DNA from: Proteobacteria bacterium SG_bin9
GTDB lineage: Bacteria; Pseudomonadota; Alphaproteobacteria; Rhizobiales; Xanthobacteraceae
Reading direction: 5' to 3'
NCBI GenBank assembly: GCA_002083525.1
Contig: LWDM01000029.1
Coordinates: forward strand, 1 to 64,000
DNA length: 64,000 nucleotides
Part shown: in pieces, positions 19,137-27,534 of the stretch
Layout of the letters: each line of letters begins with the position of its first letter
How positions within the stretch are numbered: the first letter of the stretch is position 1
Notes under the pieces: generated by a model
What the model was told of the DNA's origin: nothing
The model's input: the letters and a program-made list of their open reading frames with translations, nothing else
Database searches by the model: none
Position numbers and translations under genes: made by a program

Positions 19137-19436
19137 ATGCGTCGTTTTTTGATTGCAGCTGTTGCTATTGCCACTTTTGCCAGCGCTGCGGTACTGGCCG
19201 CTCCGCGCGCTGAAGCCATAACGTTGCCGGGCGCCATCGCGGCCCCGAAAGTGACTGAAGACGTTCGCCTCGTTTGCCGGCGCGTTTGGGATGGCTATCG
19301 CTGGGTCCGAAGCTGCGTCGAAGTCCATGACGGTTATGGTTACGGCGGCGGCGGATACGTCGAGCCTCGTCCCTACTACCCGCCGCGCGGTTACTACGGC
19401 GGTGGCGGTTACGGCGGCGGCTACGGCGGCTACTGA
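19137..19436 (+). CDS. Secreted Gly/Tyr-rich small protein, copy 2
   Basis: Paralogue of the upstream small protein; 99 residues. Signal peptide MRRFLIAAVAIATFASAAVL then AAPRAEA, core LVCRRVWDGYRWVRSCVE with the same two cysteines, and a tail of GGGGYVEPRPYYPPRGYY and Gly-Gly-Tyr repeats. CAGGAGGG precedes ATG 19137. The two genes share 5' codons, core, tail style and terminator, so they arose by tandem duplication. The tail has since diverged, being richer in Gly here. Function unknown. Confidence 0.85.
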   Translation: MRRFLIAAVAIATFASAAVLAAPRAEAITLPGAIAAPKVTEDVRLVCRRVWDGYRWVRSCVEVHDGYGYGGGGYVEPRPYYPPRGYYGGGGYGGGYGGY

Positions 19437-19457
19437 TCCAACGCTTATCAATCGTAC

Positions 19458-19492
19458 GACGGGCCGGAGCAATCCGGCCCGTCTTGTTTTTG
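19458..19492 (+). terminator. Terminator of secreted protein copy 2
   Basis: A 10-bp perfect stem, GACGGGCCGG (19458-19467) with CCGGCCCGTC (19474-19483), has loop AGCAAT followed by TTGTTTTTG. It is nearly the same hairpin as after copy 1. It also faces the 3' end of the convergent recO gene, which stops at 19503. Confidence 0.88.
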
Positions 19493-19502
19493 TAAGCGGG
19501 GC

Positions 19503-20246
19503 TCACGTCGATGCGTTGGCACGCCGCTTCGTTACAGCCGCAATGAAGCCCTCGCGCGCATCGGAATGCCCAAGCCCGCGTGGCTCCAGAACGTGACGCA
19601 GCAGAAAGAAACCGGTGAGCCGGAAGCCATCGCCGAGCTCATCCTCTGCTGATCCTTCGCCCGCATCATCCTCGCGCAGAAACGACGGCAACCGCAGCAG
19701 CTTGTCCTGCCACGGCAGGCCCGCCTCGCGCGATACGGCACCGCCGGACTTCGGCGAAACGTAGATCAGCTCGCGCGTCGCGCCGGTCGCCGCGCACGTT
19801 GAGAGATCGAGGCCAAAGCCGAGTTCGGTCAACATCGCTAATTCGAATCTGACGATGTGAATGCCGGCGCCGCGTGGATCGTCAAAGTCTTCCAGCGTCT
19901 CGTGCAGCATCTCGTAGATGTCTTCGTGCGGATCGCGCTCGGGCAACAGCCGCGCCAGTGACGCCAGATGCGTGACGCCATAGACCGCATGCGGCGACGC
20001 CAGCACGGTTGCCGCGCGCAAACGCGTGCCTTCGATCAGGTAGTGCCCGAGATGTTCGTCGAGCCGCGCGCGCCACACCGCGGTGACGCTGTTGCCTGGC
20101 TGCAGGATCGGCCGCATGCGCGATCCTGCCCCACCGCGCACAAGTCCAAGATGACGGCCGTGGCTGCGCGTCAGCAATTCGACGATGGCGCCGGATTCGC
20201 CATGCCGCCGCACACCCAGCACAATGCCTTCGTCGGTCCATTCCAT
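19503..20246 (-). CDS. recO: DNA repair protein RecO
   Basis: Loads RecA with RecR in the RecF pathway and anneals ssDNA. The 247-residue protein begins MEWTDEGIVLGVRRHGESGA, the typical OB-fold start, followed by HGRHLGLVRGG. The helical C-terminal domain contains RFELAMLTELGFGLDLSTCA, matching the family. It is the last gene of the leftward rsh-...-era-recO cluster, 31 bp after the small membrane-protein gene. Only one cysteine of the usual zinc-binding set is obvious, as in many alphaproteobacterial RecO. Confidence 0.93.
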   Translation of the reverse strand: MEWTDEGIVLGVRRHGESGAIVELLTRSHGRHLGLVRGGAGSRMRPILQPGNSVTAVWRARLDEHLGHYLIEGTRLRAATVLASPHAVYGVTHLASLARLLPERDPHEDIYEMLHETLEDFDDPRGAGIHIVRFELAMLTELGFGLDLSTCAATGATRELIYVSPKSGGAVSREAGLPWQDKLLRLPSFLREDDAGEGSAEDELGDGFRLTGFFLLRHVLEPRGLGHSDAREGFIAAVTKRRANAST

Positions 20247-20277
20247 CAGCGGACCTTACCGGATTCTGCGGCGGTTC

Positions 20278-20679
20278 TCAGCCGCCGCGTCGGCTTCTCG
20301 GCGAGCCGTCGAACCAGCCCAGCGCATCGCCGGTGAACGAGTAATAGAGGCCGGCCGCAGCCAATGCGAGCGATACGATCTCGATCAGCAGTGCCCCGCT
20401 GAGACCCATCCGCTGAAACAGTGCCACCACGAACAGCGCCGACAGCACCACGGCTCCAAACAGGATCGTTCGCGCCCAGCGCTTGCGGCGCTGCGCCGCA
20501 AGCCACACCAGCCAGAGAAACATCAGGATGAAGACCGCGCTGGTGAACTTGTCCGCATCGGTCAGACCCGCCGCGGCGTAATCCGTAAAGGCGGCGGACA
20601 GCGCATCGACGCCCAGCGACGCGCAGAACAACGCCTCGAACAGCACGACGTTTCTCGGAACCGGCGTCTCGGCGTCCAT
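20278..20679 (-). CDS. Small membrane protein between era and recO
   Basis: Unrecognised 133-residue protein. It has four hydrophobic segments: VVLFEALFCASLGVDALSAA, FTSAVFILMFLWLVWLAAQ, TILFGAVVLSALFVVALF and LLIEIVSLALAAAGLYYSF. Basic residues (QRRKRWAR) between the second and third suggest a cytoplasmic loop. It starts 2 bp after the era stop and is followed by recO, so it is almost certainly cotranscribed. Conserved position would suggest an envelope role, but I see no functional motif. Confidence 0.75.
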   Translation of the reverse strand: MDAETPVPRNVVLFEALFCASLGVDALSAAFTDYAAAGLTDADKFTSAVFILMFLWLVWLAAQRRKRWARTILFGAVVLSALFVVALFQRMGLSGALLIEIVSLALAAAGLYYSFTGDALGWFDGSPRSRRGG

Positions 20680-20681
20680 CC

Positions 20682-21596
20682 TCAGTCCTTGGGGAATTCC
20701 AGCCCGATCTCGCGATAGCGCTCGGGATCGTTGTCCCAGCCTTCCCTCACCTTGACGAACAGGAAGAGATGCACCGGCACTTCGAGAATCTCGGTCAGCT
20801 CCCTGCGGGCATCGGCGCCGATCGACTTGATGGTCGCGCCGCCCTTGCCGAGCACGATCTTCCGCTGGCTCTCGCGATCGACAAAGATCGTCTGCTCGAT
20901 CTTAACCGACTTGTCCTTGCGCTCGGTCCATGTGTCGGTCTCGACCGTCGACTGATACGGCAGCTCCTGATGTAGCTGGCGGAAGATCTTCTCGCGCGTG
21001 ATTTCCGCCGCGAGATGCCGCAGCGGCGCATCCGACATCTGGTCTTCTGGATAGTGAAACGGCCCTTCCGGCATGCGTTTGGCGAGCGCACCGCGCAGAT
21101 CGTCGACACCGTCGCCGGACATCGCCGAGATCATAAACGTCTGCTCGAACCGGAGCCGTTCGTTCGCTGCTTGCGTGAGCGCCAAAAGTTTTTCGCGCTG
21201 AACAAGGTCGATCTTGTTGATCACCAGCAGTTTCGGATGCGCAACACTCGCGAGTTTCTCGAGAATGGCATCGGCTTCATCATCGATGCCGGCGCGGGCA
21301 TCGATGAGCATGCAGACGAGATCGGCGTCATGGGCGCCGCTCCACGCCGTCGACACCATCGCGCGGTCGAGCCGGCGTTTCGGCGCAAAAATGCCGGGCG
21401 TATCGACCAGCACGATCTGCGCATTGTTCTCGATGACGATGCCGCGGATCAGCGCGCGCGTGGTCTGTACCTTGCGCGAGACGATGGTGACTTTCGAGCC
21501 GACCAAGGCGTTGACGAGCGTCGATTTGCCGACGTTCGGCGCGCCGATCAGGGCCACGAAGCCGCAGCGCGACGCGGCGGTTGTCTCAGCCGTCAT
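20682..21596 (-). CDS. era: GTPase Era
   Basis: Ras-like GTPase that binds the 3' end of 16S rRNA and promotes 30S maturation. The protein (304 residues from ATG 21596) has G1 GAPNVGKSTLVNALVG, G3 DTPGIFAPKRRLDRAM, G4 NKIDLV, and a KH domain with IVLGKGGATIKSIGADAR. GTG 21614 is an alternative start; neither has a strong ribosome site. The chosen ATG overlaps the end of rnc by 11 bp, so coupling to rnc is likely. The rnc-era order is standard. Confidence 0.95.
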   Translation of the reverse strand: MTAETTAASRCGFVALIGAPNVGKSTLVNALVGSKVTIVSRKVQTTRALIRGIVIENNAQIVLVDTPGIFAPKRRLDRAMVSTAWSGAHDADLVCMLIDARAGIDDEADAILEKLASVAHPKLLVINKIDLVQREKLLALTQAANERLRFEQTFMISAMSGDGVDDLRGALAKRMPEGPFHYPEDQMSDAPLRHLAAEITREKIFRQLHQELPYQSTVETDTWTERKDKSVKIEQTIFVDRESQRKIVLGKGGATIKSIGADARRELTEILEVPVHLFLFVKVREGWDNDPERYREIGLEFPKD

Positions 21597-22401
21597 AGCC
21601 CGGAACGCTTTCACGCTTCAGCATGGCAGATGCCGCCGCTTTCTCGGCGAGGCGCTTGCTGGAGCCGACACCCTCCGCAACATCGAGCCCAGGCAACTCC
21701 ACGGCAACGCGGAAGCGCGGATCGTGGTGTGGCCCCGTGCGCTCGACCTCGCGATAAGCCGGCGTCGGCAGACCGCGCCCCTGTGCCCATTCCTGCAGGA
21801 TCGTCTTCGGATCGCGCAACGCCCGTGCCGGCTTGCGCATGCGCTCGCTCCACAGCCGCTCAACGAAGGCGGACGCCGCAGGATAGCCGCCGTCGAGATA
21901 GATCGCGCCGATCACGGCCTCACAGACGTCGCCCAGCACCGACTTGCGCAACCGCGCACCAGCGCCCTGCCCGACTGCGCCGAGCTTGACGCTTTCGTCG
22001 AGGCCGAGCTCGGTCGCGACGTCAGCGCAGGTTTCCTTGCGCACCAGATCGGCAAGCCGTTTCGACAGTTCACCCTCATCGCCACGCGGGAACGCGCGGT
22101 AGAGCATGTCGGAGACGACAAGACCGAGCACATGATCGCCGAGAAATTCGAGCCGCTGATAGCTGTCGGCGCGGGTACGTGCGCCCTTCAGCGCCGAGAC
22201 GTGCGTGACGGCGGTGGCCAGCAGCGAGGGATTGGAGAACTTGTAGCCGATGCGCGCCTCAAGCGCCGCGGCCGCGGCTTTCGCACTCGGCTTGCGCGGC
22301 TTCTTCGCAGGCGGCTTGCTTGCACCGGACGCCGCAGGTTCCGGACTCACGGCATCGTGCGGCTTCGCGGGGGCTGAGGTGGCGGGTCCGTCCTCGTTCA
22401 T
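21586..22401 (-). CDS. rnc: Ribonuclease III with long N-terminal extension
   Basis: Double-strand RNA endonuclease for rRNA maturation and mRNA processing. The 271-residue protein has RNase III signature QRLEFLGDHVLGLVVSDML and the second catalytic stretch GDVCEAVIGAIYLDGG. A dsRNA-binding domain at about 205-268 ends with SSKRLAEKAAASAMLK. Before the catalytic domain are about 47 extra residues rich in Ala, Pro and Lys (PPAKKPRKPSAKAAAAALEA). E. coli RNase III has 226 residues, so the extension is real unless a later start is used; no other ATG fits. ATGA overlap with lepB. Confidence 0.93.
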   Translation of the reverse strand: MNEDGPATSAPAKPHDAVSPEPAASGASKPPAKKPRKPSAKAAAAALEARIGYKFSNPSLLATAVTHVSALKGARTRADSYQRLEFLGDHVLGLVVSDMLYRAFPRGDEGELSKRLADLVRKETCADVATELGLDESVKLGAVGQGAGARLRKSVLGDVCEAVIGAIYLDGGYPAASAFVERLWSERMRKPARALRDPKTILQEWAQGRGLPTPAYREVERTGPHHDPRFRVAVELPGLDVAEGVGSSKRLAEKAAASAMLKRESVPGYDG

Positions 22402-23156
22402 CGCACAATGGAGAAGATGCGATTCCAGCGCACGGCCGCCGGCCAGCGCCAGATTTGCCAGGCACGTTCCCCCTCGGCGATCGAGAAGAAGATCATCTGC
22501 GCCCGGCCGACGAGATTCTGGAACGGCACGTAACCGACCGCGGACAGCACGCGGCTATCGGTCGAGTTGTCGCGGTTGTCGCCCATCATGAAGAAATGAC
22601 CGGCCGGCACCGTGTAGACGACGGTGTTGTCGTAGAAGCTGTTGTCGACGCAATCGAGCGTCTCGTAAGTCACGCCGTTCGGCAGCGTTTCCTTCCAGCG
22701 CTTGACGCGCGCGATCGCGTCATTGCCGCAAGGATCTTCACCGACGAAGTCGGACAGACGCTGGCGCTCGACCGGCTTGTCGTTGATGTAGAGCAAACCA
22801 TCCTTCATCTGAACGCGGTCGCCCGGCAGGCCGATGACGCGCTTGATGTAATCGGTCGAGTCGTCGCGCGGCAGACGGAACACGACGATGTCACCGCGCT
22901 CCGGCTCCGATCCGAAGATGCGGCCCGAGAAGATCGGCGGCGACAGTGGGATCGAGTAATGGCTGTAGCCATAGGAGTATTTCGAGACGAACAGGTAGTC
23001 GCCGACCAGCAGCGTCGCCTTCATCGACCCCGACGGAATGTTGAACGGCTGAAACAGGAAGGTGCGGATGATCAGCGCGATGATCAGCGCGTGGATAACC
23101 ACCTTGATGGTTTCGCCGAGACCGCTCTCTGGTTTTGTACCGGACGTCACACTCAT
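22398..23156 (-). CDS. lepB: Signal peptidase I
   Basis: Inner-membrane serine protease that removes Sec and Tat signal peptides in the periplasm. The 252-residue protein has one N-terminal membrane helix (KVVIHALIIALIIRTFLF), catalytic Ser44 in IPSGSMKATL and catalytic Lys105 in DYIKRVIGLPGD. A later box contains GHFFMMGDNRDNSTDSR. Its start overlaps an unusual tandem 16-bp repeat that contains the ribosome site. It overlaps rnc by 4 bp and follows acpS after a 281-bp gap. Confidence 0.95.
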   Translation of the reverse strand: MSVTSGTKPESGLGETIKVVIHALIIALIIRTFLFQPFNIPSGSMKATLLVGDYLFVSKYSYGYSHYSIPLSPPIFSGRIFGSEPERGDIVVFRLPRDDSTDYIKRVIGLPGDRVQMKDGLLYINDKPVERQRLSDFVGEDPCGNDAIARVKRWKETLPNGVTYETLDCVDNSFYDNTVVYTVPAGHFFMMGDNRDNSTDSRVLSAVGYVPFQNLVGRAQMIFFSIAEGERAWQIWRWPAAVRWNRIFSIVR

Positions 23157-23157
23157 T

Positions 23158-23189
23158 GCTTTCCAGATTCCTGGCTTTCCAGATTCCTG
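23158..23189 (-). repeat. Tandem 16-bp repeat spanning the lepB ribosome site
   Basis: On the minus strand CAGGAATCTGGAAAGC occurs twice back to back (23189-23174 and 23173-23158), ending one base before the lepB ATG. Each copy carries AGGA and GGAAAG purine tracts, so the Shine-Dalgarno region is duplicated. Perfect identity suggests a recent slippage or selected expansion. Confidence 0.9.
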
Positions 23190-23437
23190 ACAGAGCGCCC
23201 GGCGCTTGCGCCAGAGACCGTTGCCCGGTCCAAAGAACCGGCTACTGCTTCGGGATCATGCCCACCGCCCGCGCGCGTTTTAGACGGTTGTTCGCGGCGG
23301 TGCAATCAAAGCGCCCGCAAATTTCCGCTAACGGCGTGACGAATCAGCGATTTCAGCCGCGCCTCTGAGTTTGCTACGGAATTTGCCTTGGCTATTGGAA
23401 CGGACCTGAACCAATTCCGTTTTTGGGCACCCGGCCC

Positions 23438-23857
23438 TCAGTTTTTGGCAGTGGGATCGGCCGAAATGATGACGAAGGCCTGCGCGAGCGGCCAGTCGTC
23501 GGTAATCGTCAGATCGATCCGGGCCTCGAAGCCCTCCGGCGTCAGGGCATCGAGCCGCGCCTTGGCCCCGCCCGTCAAATGCATGCTCGGCCGTCCCCCG
23601 GGTAGATTGACCACACCCATGTCGCGCCACCAGACGCCGCGCCGGATGCCAGTCCCGAGCGCCTTCGAACAGGCCTCCTTGGCGGCGAAGCGTTTGGCGA
23701 AAGTCGCAACCACCATCTTCTCGTTGGCGGCCCGGCGCGCCGCCCGCGCCTTTTCGGCGTCGGTAAAGATGCGATCGAGAAAACGATCGCCATGCCGCTC
23801 GATCACCTTGGCAACGCGGCGGATGTCGATGATGTCGGAGCCGATGCCGATGATCAT
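23438..23857 (-). CDS. acpS: Holo-[acyl-carrier-protein] synthase
   Basis: Transfers 4'-phosphopantetheine from CoA to acyl carrier protein. The 139-residue protein begins MIIGIGSDIIDIRRV, with the metal-binding Asp of the family. It continues with FAKRFAAKEACSKALGTG, which holds the conserved Glu and Lys. Slightly longer than the 120-126 residue average through an internal Trp/Arg insert near RRGVWWRDMG. It overlaps pdxJ by 4 bp (ATGA), the usual pdxJ-acpS pair. Confidence 0.95.
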   Translation of the reverse strand: MIIGIGSDIIDIRRVAKVIERHGDRFLDRIFTDAEKARAARRAANEKMVVATFAKRFAAKEACSKALGTGIRRGVWWRDMGVVNLPGGRPSMHLTGGAKARLDALTPEGFEARIDLTITDDWPLAQAFVIISADPTAKN

Positions 23858-24618
23858 GCGGCTTGAGCCTTTGCGCGCCCGCGATCCATGGCGGCCCGCA
23901 TCTCCCGCACCGCCGGCCCAAGCCCGACGGCGATCGCCTCACCGACCAGGAAGTGTCCAATGTTGAGTTCGACGATCTGCGGCAGCGCTGCGATCGTCTC
24001 GGCGGTCGCATAGTCGAGACCATGGCCCGCGTGCACCTCCAGGCCGGCGGATTTCGCCAGCGACGCGCCTTTGATGATACGTTGCCATTCGGTCTCGGCT
24101 TTCGCCTTGTTGCCGTCGGCGATGGCGTCGCACCAGCCACCGGTGTGAATCTCGATCACCGGCGCGCGCAGCTTCGCCGCCCATTCGATCTGCCGCGGAT
24201 CGGCGGCAATGAACAGCGAGACACGAATGCCTGCATCGTTCAGCTTCGCGATGAACGGTGCGAGTTCGTTGTGATGGCCGACGACATCGAGGCCCCCCTC
24301 GGTGGTCAGCTCCTGCCGCCGCTCCGGCACCAGACACACCGCATGCGGCTTGGTCTTCAGCGCGATCAGCGACATCTCAGGCGTTGCCGCCATCTCGAAA
24401 TTCAGCGGCTTCGAAATATCGCTCTTCAGCCGCGCCATGTCCTCGTCGCGGATGTGGCGGCGGTCCTCGCGCAGATGCGCGGTGATCCCGTCGGCGCCTG
24501 CCTCGATGGCAAGCACCGCCAGACGCACCGGATCCGGATGAATGCCGCCGCGCGCGTTACGGATGGTGGCAACGTGATCGACATTGACGCCGAGGCGCAG
24601 CGCAGGAACGTGAGACAT
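23854..24618 (-). CDS. pdxJ: Pyridoxine 5'-phosphate synthase
   Basis: Final ring-closing enzyme of de novo vitamin B6 synthesis. The protein (254 residues from ATG 24618) carries LGVNVDHVATIRNARGG at the N-terminus, ITAHLREDRRHIRDED, VCLVPERRQELTTEGG, IEIHTGGWCDA and ELNIGHFLVGEAIAVGL, all family landmarks. A TTG codon two residues upstream is the alternative start. It lies 41 bp after rsh and overlaps acpS. Confidence 0.95.
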   Translation of the reverse strand: MSHVPALRLGVNVDHVATIRNARGGIHPDPVRLAVLAIEAGADGITAHLREDRRHIRDEDMARLKSDISKPLNFEMAATPEMSLIALKTKPHAVCLVPERRQELTTEGGLDVVGHHNELAPFIAKLNDAGIRVSLFIAADPRQIEWAAKLRAPVIEIHTGGWCDAIADGNKAKAETEWQRIIKGASLAKSAGLEVHAGHGLDYATAETIAALPQIVELNIGHFLVGEAIAVGLGPAVREMRAAMDRGRAKAQAA

Positions 24619-24659
24619 GTGCAATCAACCCGGCAGGCAGAAGGACGAAATCGAGGGGA

Positions 24660-26939
24660 TCAGCCGTTGACGCGCTCGACCTGCGCGACCACGGCTTTGG
24701 CGCGAAGTTGCGCGATGATAGCGCTCAGATGCTTCAGGTCATAGACCTCAAGATCGATGGTGAGCTCTGTGAAATCCGGTGAGCGGCGATACATGCTGAT
24801 GTTGTCGATATTGCCGTCGTTCTCGGCGATGACGCCGGCGACCTGCGCGAGCGAGCCAGGCTCGTTGACGTTGTGCACCAGCAGGCGCGCGGGGAAGCGC
24901 TGCGGCGACGTCTCATCCACGTCCCAGCGTACGTCGAGCCAGGACTCCGGGCTGTCCTCGAATTCCTTCAGTGCCGGAGACGTGATCGGATAAATCGTAA
25001 TCCCCTCGCCCGGCGTGACGATGCCGACGATGCGGTCGCCGGGCACCGCGCCGCCGTTCGGCGCGAATTTCACCGGCAAACCGGAGGTCGCGCCGCCGAT
25101 CGGGATGGCGACCGACGACTTGGCTGCGACATCCACCGGAGCAGCCTTGGCCTTGCCGGCCGCGCGCTTCATGCCGATCCGCTCCTCCTTGTAGTCGGGG
25201 TACATCGCGCGGGCGACGTCAGAGGCCTTGATCTCGCCGCGCCCGACGGCGGCCATCACATCCTCGATCGAGGAGCGTGCAAGACGCGGCAATGCGCCTT
25301 TCAGCTTGTCGTCGGCGTATTCGACCTTGGCGCGGGTAAAGAGACGATCGACGATACGCCGGCCGAGGCCCGCGTATTGGTCGCGTACCGCAGCACGGGT
25401 GGCGCGGCGGATCGCGGCACGCGCCTTGCCGGTAACCGCCAAGGTTTCCCAGGCTGACGGCGGCGCCGACTGCGCATCGGACGACAGAACTTCGACTTCG
25501 TCGCCGTTCTCAAGCTCAGACGATAGCGGCGCGAACTTGCCGTTGATCTTGCAACCGACGGCGCTGTTGCCGACGTCCGTGTGCACCGCATAGGCGAAGT
25601 CGATGACGTTGGCCTTGCGCGGCAACGCGATCAGTTTGCCCTTTGGCGTGAAGCAGAACACCTGGTCGTGAAACAGTTCGAGCTTGGTGTGTTCGAGGAA
25701 CTCCTCGGGATTGGAGCCTTCCGACAGAACGCCGATGGTCTGACGCAGCCAGGCGAAAGCGTTCGACTCGATTTTCAGGCGCTCGTTCGGCGAACCCGCG
25801 CCGTCCTTGTAGAACGCATGCGCCGCGATACCGTATTCGGCGATGCGGTCCATATCGCCTGTGCGGATCTGCAGCTCGACGCGCTGGTTGCCCGGCCCGA
25901 TCACGGTGGTGTGGATCGAACGGTAGTCGTTCTGCTTCGGTGTCGAGATGTAATCCTTGAACCGGCCCGGCACGACCGGCCAGCTCGTGTGCACGATGCC
26001 GAGCGCGCGGTAGCAGGCTTCGAGCGAGGAGACGATCACGCGGAAGCCGTAGATGTCCGAGAGCTGTTCGAACCCGACCGACTTGCGCTCCATCTTCGTC
26101 CAGATCGAGAACGGCCGTTTACGGCGACCTTTCACCTCGGCCCAGATGCCGTTTTTCTTCAGGTTCTCGAAGAGCTGCGTCTCAATCTCGCCGATCAGAT
26201 TGCGGTTCTTCTCGGCCAGTCCATCGAGACGATGGGTGATGACGCCGTGCGCTTCCGGATCGAGCTCACGGAACGACAGATCCTCAAGCTCCTCACGCAT
26301 CTCCTGCATACCCATGCGGCCGGCGAGCGGCGCATAGATATCGAGGGTCTCCTCCGCGACGCGGCGGCGCGAGGCCTGCGGCACGAATTCGAGCGTTCGC
26401 ATATTGTGCAGGCGATCGGCGAGCTTGATCAGCAGCACGCGCACGTCGTCGGCGATCGCGAGCAACAGCTTGCGGAGATTTTCCGCCTGCTTCGCCTCGC
26501 GCGAGACGAGTTCGAGGCGCTTCAGCTTGGTGAGACCTTCGACCAGCGCGCCGATCTCATGGCCGAACACCTGATCGATTTCGGTGCGGGTTGCCTCGGT
26601 GTCTTCGATGGTGTCGTGCAGCAGCGCCGCGACAATGGTCGCGTCATCGAGCTTGAGGTCGGTCAGGATCGCGGCGACTTCAAGCGGATGTGAAAAGTAC
26701 GGATCGCCGGACGCGCGGGTCTGCTCCCCGTGGGCGACCATCGCGTAGACGTAGGCGCGGTTGAGCAAATCTTCGTTGGTATTGGGATTATAGGCGCGTA
26801 CCCGCTCGACAAGGTCGTATTGCCGCATCATCTGCGGCCGCGGATTCCTCGGGCGGCGCGGCGCAGCCGTCGCCTGTGCCGCCGCCGAAGCATCGGCAGC
26901 AGCTTGCATCTGGCGGGATTGGCGTCGCCCTGGAGCCAT
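24660..26939 (-). CDS. rsh: Bifunctional (p)ppGpp synthetase/hydrolase, RelA/SpoT family
   Basis: Makes and degrades the stringent-response alarmone. Domains in order: HD hydrolase (SHPLEVAAILTDLKLDDATI and VAALLHDTIEDT, about 80-125), synthetase (KRPFSIWTKMERKSVGFEQL, IYGFRVIVSS, then DYISTPKQNDYRSIHTTVIG, about 270-370), TGS (VFCFTPKGKLIALPRKANVI), a linker helical region, and an ACT domain at the C-terminus (VAGVIAENDGNIDNISMYRR). The intact HD motif predicts hydrolase activity. The ATG at 26939 gives an Ala-rich 36-residue extension; an internal ATG pair near 26831 (MMRQYDLVERVRAYNP) is the alternative and fits many homologues. Start uncertain, identity firm. Confidence 0.95.
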   Translation of the reverse strand: MAPGRRQSRQMQAAADASAAAQATAAPRRPRNPRPQMMRQYDLVERVRAYNPNTNEDLLNRAYVYAMVAHGEQTRASGDPYFSHPLEVAAILTDLKLDDATIVAALLHDTIEDTEATRTEIDQVFGHEIGALVEGLTKLKRLELVSREAKQAENLRKLLLAIADDVRVLLIKLADRLHNMRTLEFVPQASRRRVAEETLDIYAPLAGRMGMQEMREELEDLSFRELDPEAHGVITHRLDGLAEKNRNLIGEIETQLFENLKKNGIWAEVKGRRKRPFSIWTKMERKSVGFEQLSDIYGFRVIVSSLEACYRALGIVHTSWPVVPGRFKDYISTPKQNDYRSIHTTVIGPGNQRVELQIRTGDMDRIAEYGIAAHAFYKDGAGSPNERLKIESNAFAWLRQTIGVLSEGSNPEEFLEHTKLELFHDQVFCFTPKGKLIALPRKANVIDFAYAVHTDVGNSAVGCKINGKFAPLSSELENGDEVEVLSSDAQSAPPSAWETLAVTGKARAAIRRATRAAVRDQYAGLGRRIVDRLFTRAKVEYADDKLKGALPRLARSSIEDVMAAVGRGEIKASDVARAMYPDYKEERIGMKRAAGKAKAAPVDVAAKSSVAIPIGGATSGLPVKFAPNGGAVPGDRIVGIVTPGEGITIYPITSPALKEFEDSPESWLDVRWDVDETSPQRFPARLLVHNVNEPGSLAQVAGVIAENDGNIDNISMYRRSPDFTELTIDLEVYDLKHLSAIIAQLRAKAVVAQVERVNG

Positions 26940-27081
26940 GCAAAATACCTAAGGATTCCCGTCCGGAACCAAAATTCATAATATGACTCAATGTGCGCAT
27001 CCGCAAAGTGGGCATTGCTCGGGTGCACCACTTCGCCTGTTGCATGGTTTCCCGGGGGCGAATCGCAGGGCGGCCGCCGCT

Positions 27082-27114
27082 CCAAAGCAAAAGGCCCGGA
27101 CGAGCCGGGCCTTT
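27082..27114 (-). terminator. Rho-independent terminator of rpoZ
   Basis: A 10-bp perfect stem, AAAGGCCCGG (27090-27099) with CCGGGCCTTT (27105-27114), has a 5-nt loop ACGAG. On the minus strand the A-run becomes TTTTGCTTTGG after the stem. It follows the rpoZ stop by 27 bp and separates rpoZ from rsh, which may therefore have its own promoter or depend on read-through. Confidence 0.75.
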
Positions 27115-27141
27115 GCGTAACGTTAGGTCTGGAACCGAGGC

Positions 27142-27534
27142 TTACTCGTCCTCTTCCGGCTGCTCTTCCGGCGGAGCCAGGCCTTCGAGGCCCTTCAGCA
27201 GCTCTTCTTCGGTCATACGCTCGACCGCAACCTCGGTATCGTCGGCATCGACGCTGGCGCCAGCCGAGCCAATGAGCGGTACGGTGTCGGGCTCCGGCTC
27301 GTCCACTTCGACGAATTTCTGAAGCGAATGAACCAGTTCTTCCTTGAGATCTTCCGGCGAGATCGTGGTGTCGGCGATTTCGCGCAACGCAACCACGGGA
27401 TTCTTGTCGTTGTCGCGATCGATCGTGAGCTGTGAGCCCGACGAGATCATCCGCGCGCGATGCGCCGCGAGCAGGACGAGATCGAACCGGTTATCGACCT
27501 TGTCGATGCAGTCTTCCACAGTGACGCGCACCAT
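27142..27534 (-). CDS. rpoZ: RNA polymerase omega subunit
   Basis: Assists assembly of the beta-prime subunit. The 130-residue protein begins MVRVTVEDCIDKVDNRFDLV and continues LAAHRARMISSG, the classic omega core, with NPVVALREIADTTI after it. An acidic C-terminal tail (residues about 75-130, ending PPEEQPEEDE) is typical of alphaproteobacteria. The adjacent rsh gene is its usual partner; omega forms part of the ppGpp site on RNA polymerase. Confidence 0.96.
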   Translation of the reverse strand: MVRVTVEDCIDKVDNRFDLVLLAAHRARMISSGSQLTIDRDNDKNPVVALREIADTTISPEDLKEELVHSLQKFVEVDEPEPDTVPLIGSAGASVDADDTEVAVERMTEEELLKGLEGLAPPEEQPEEDE

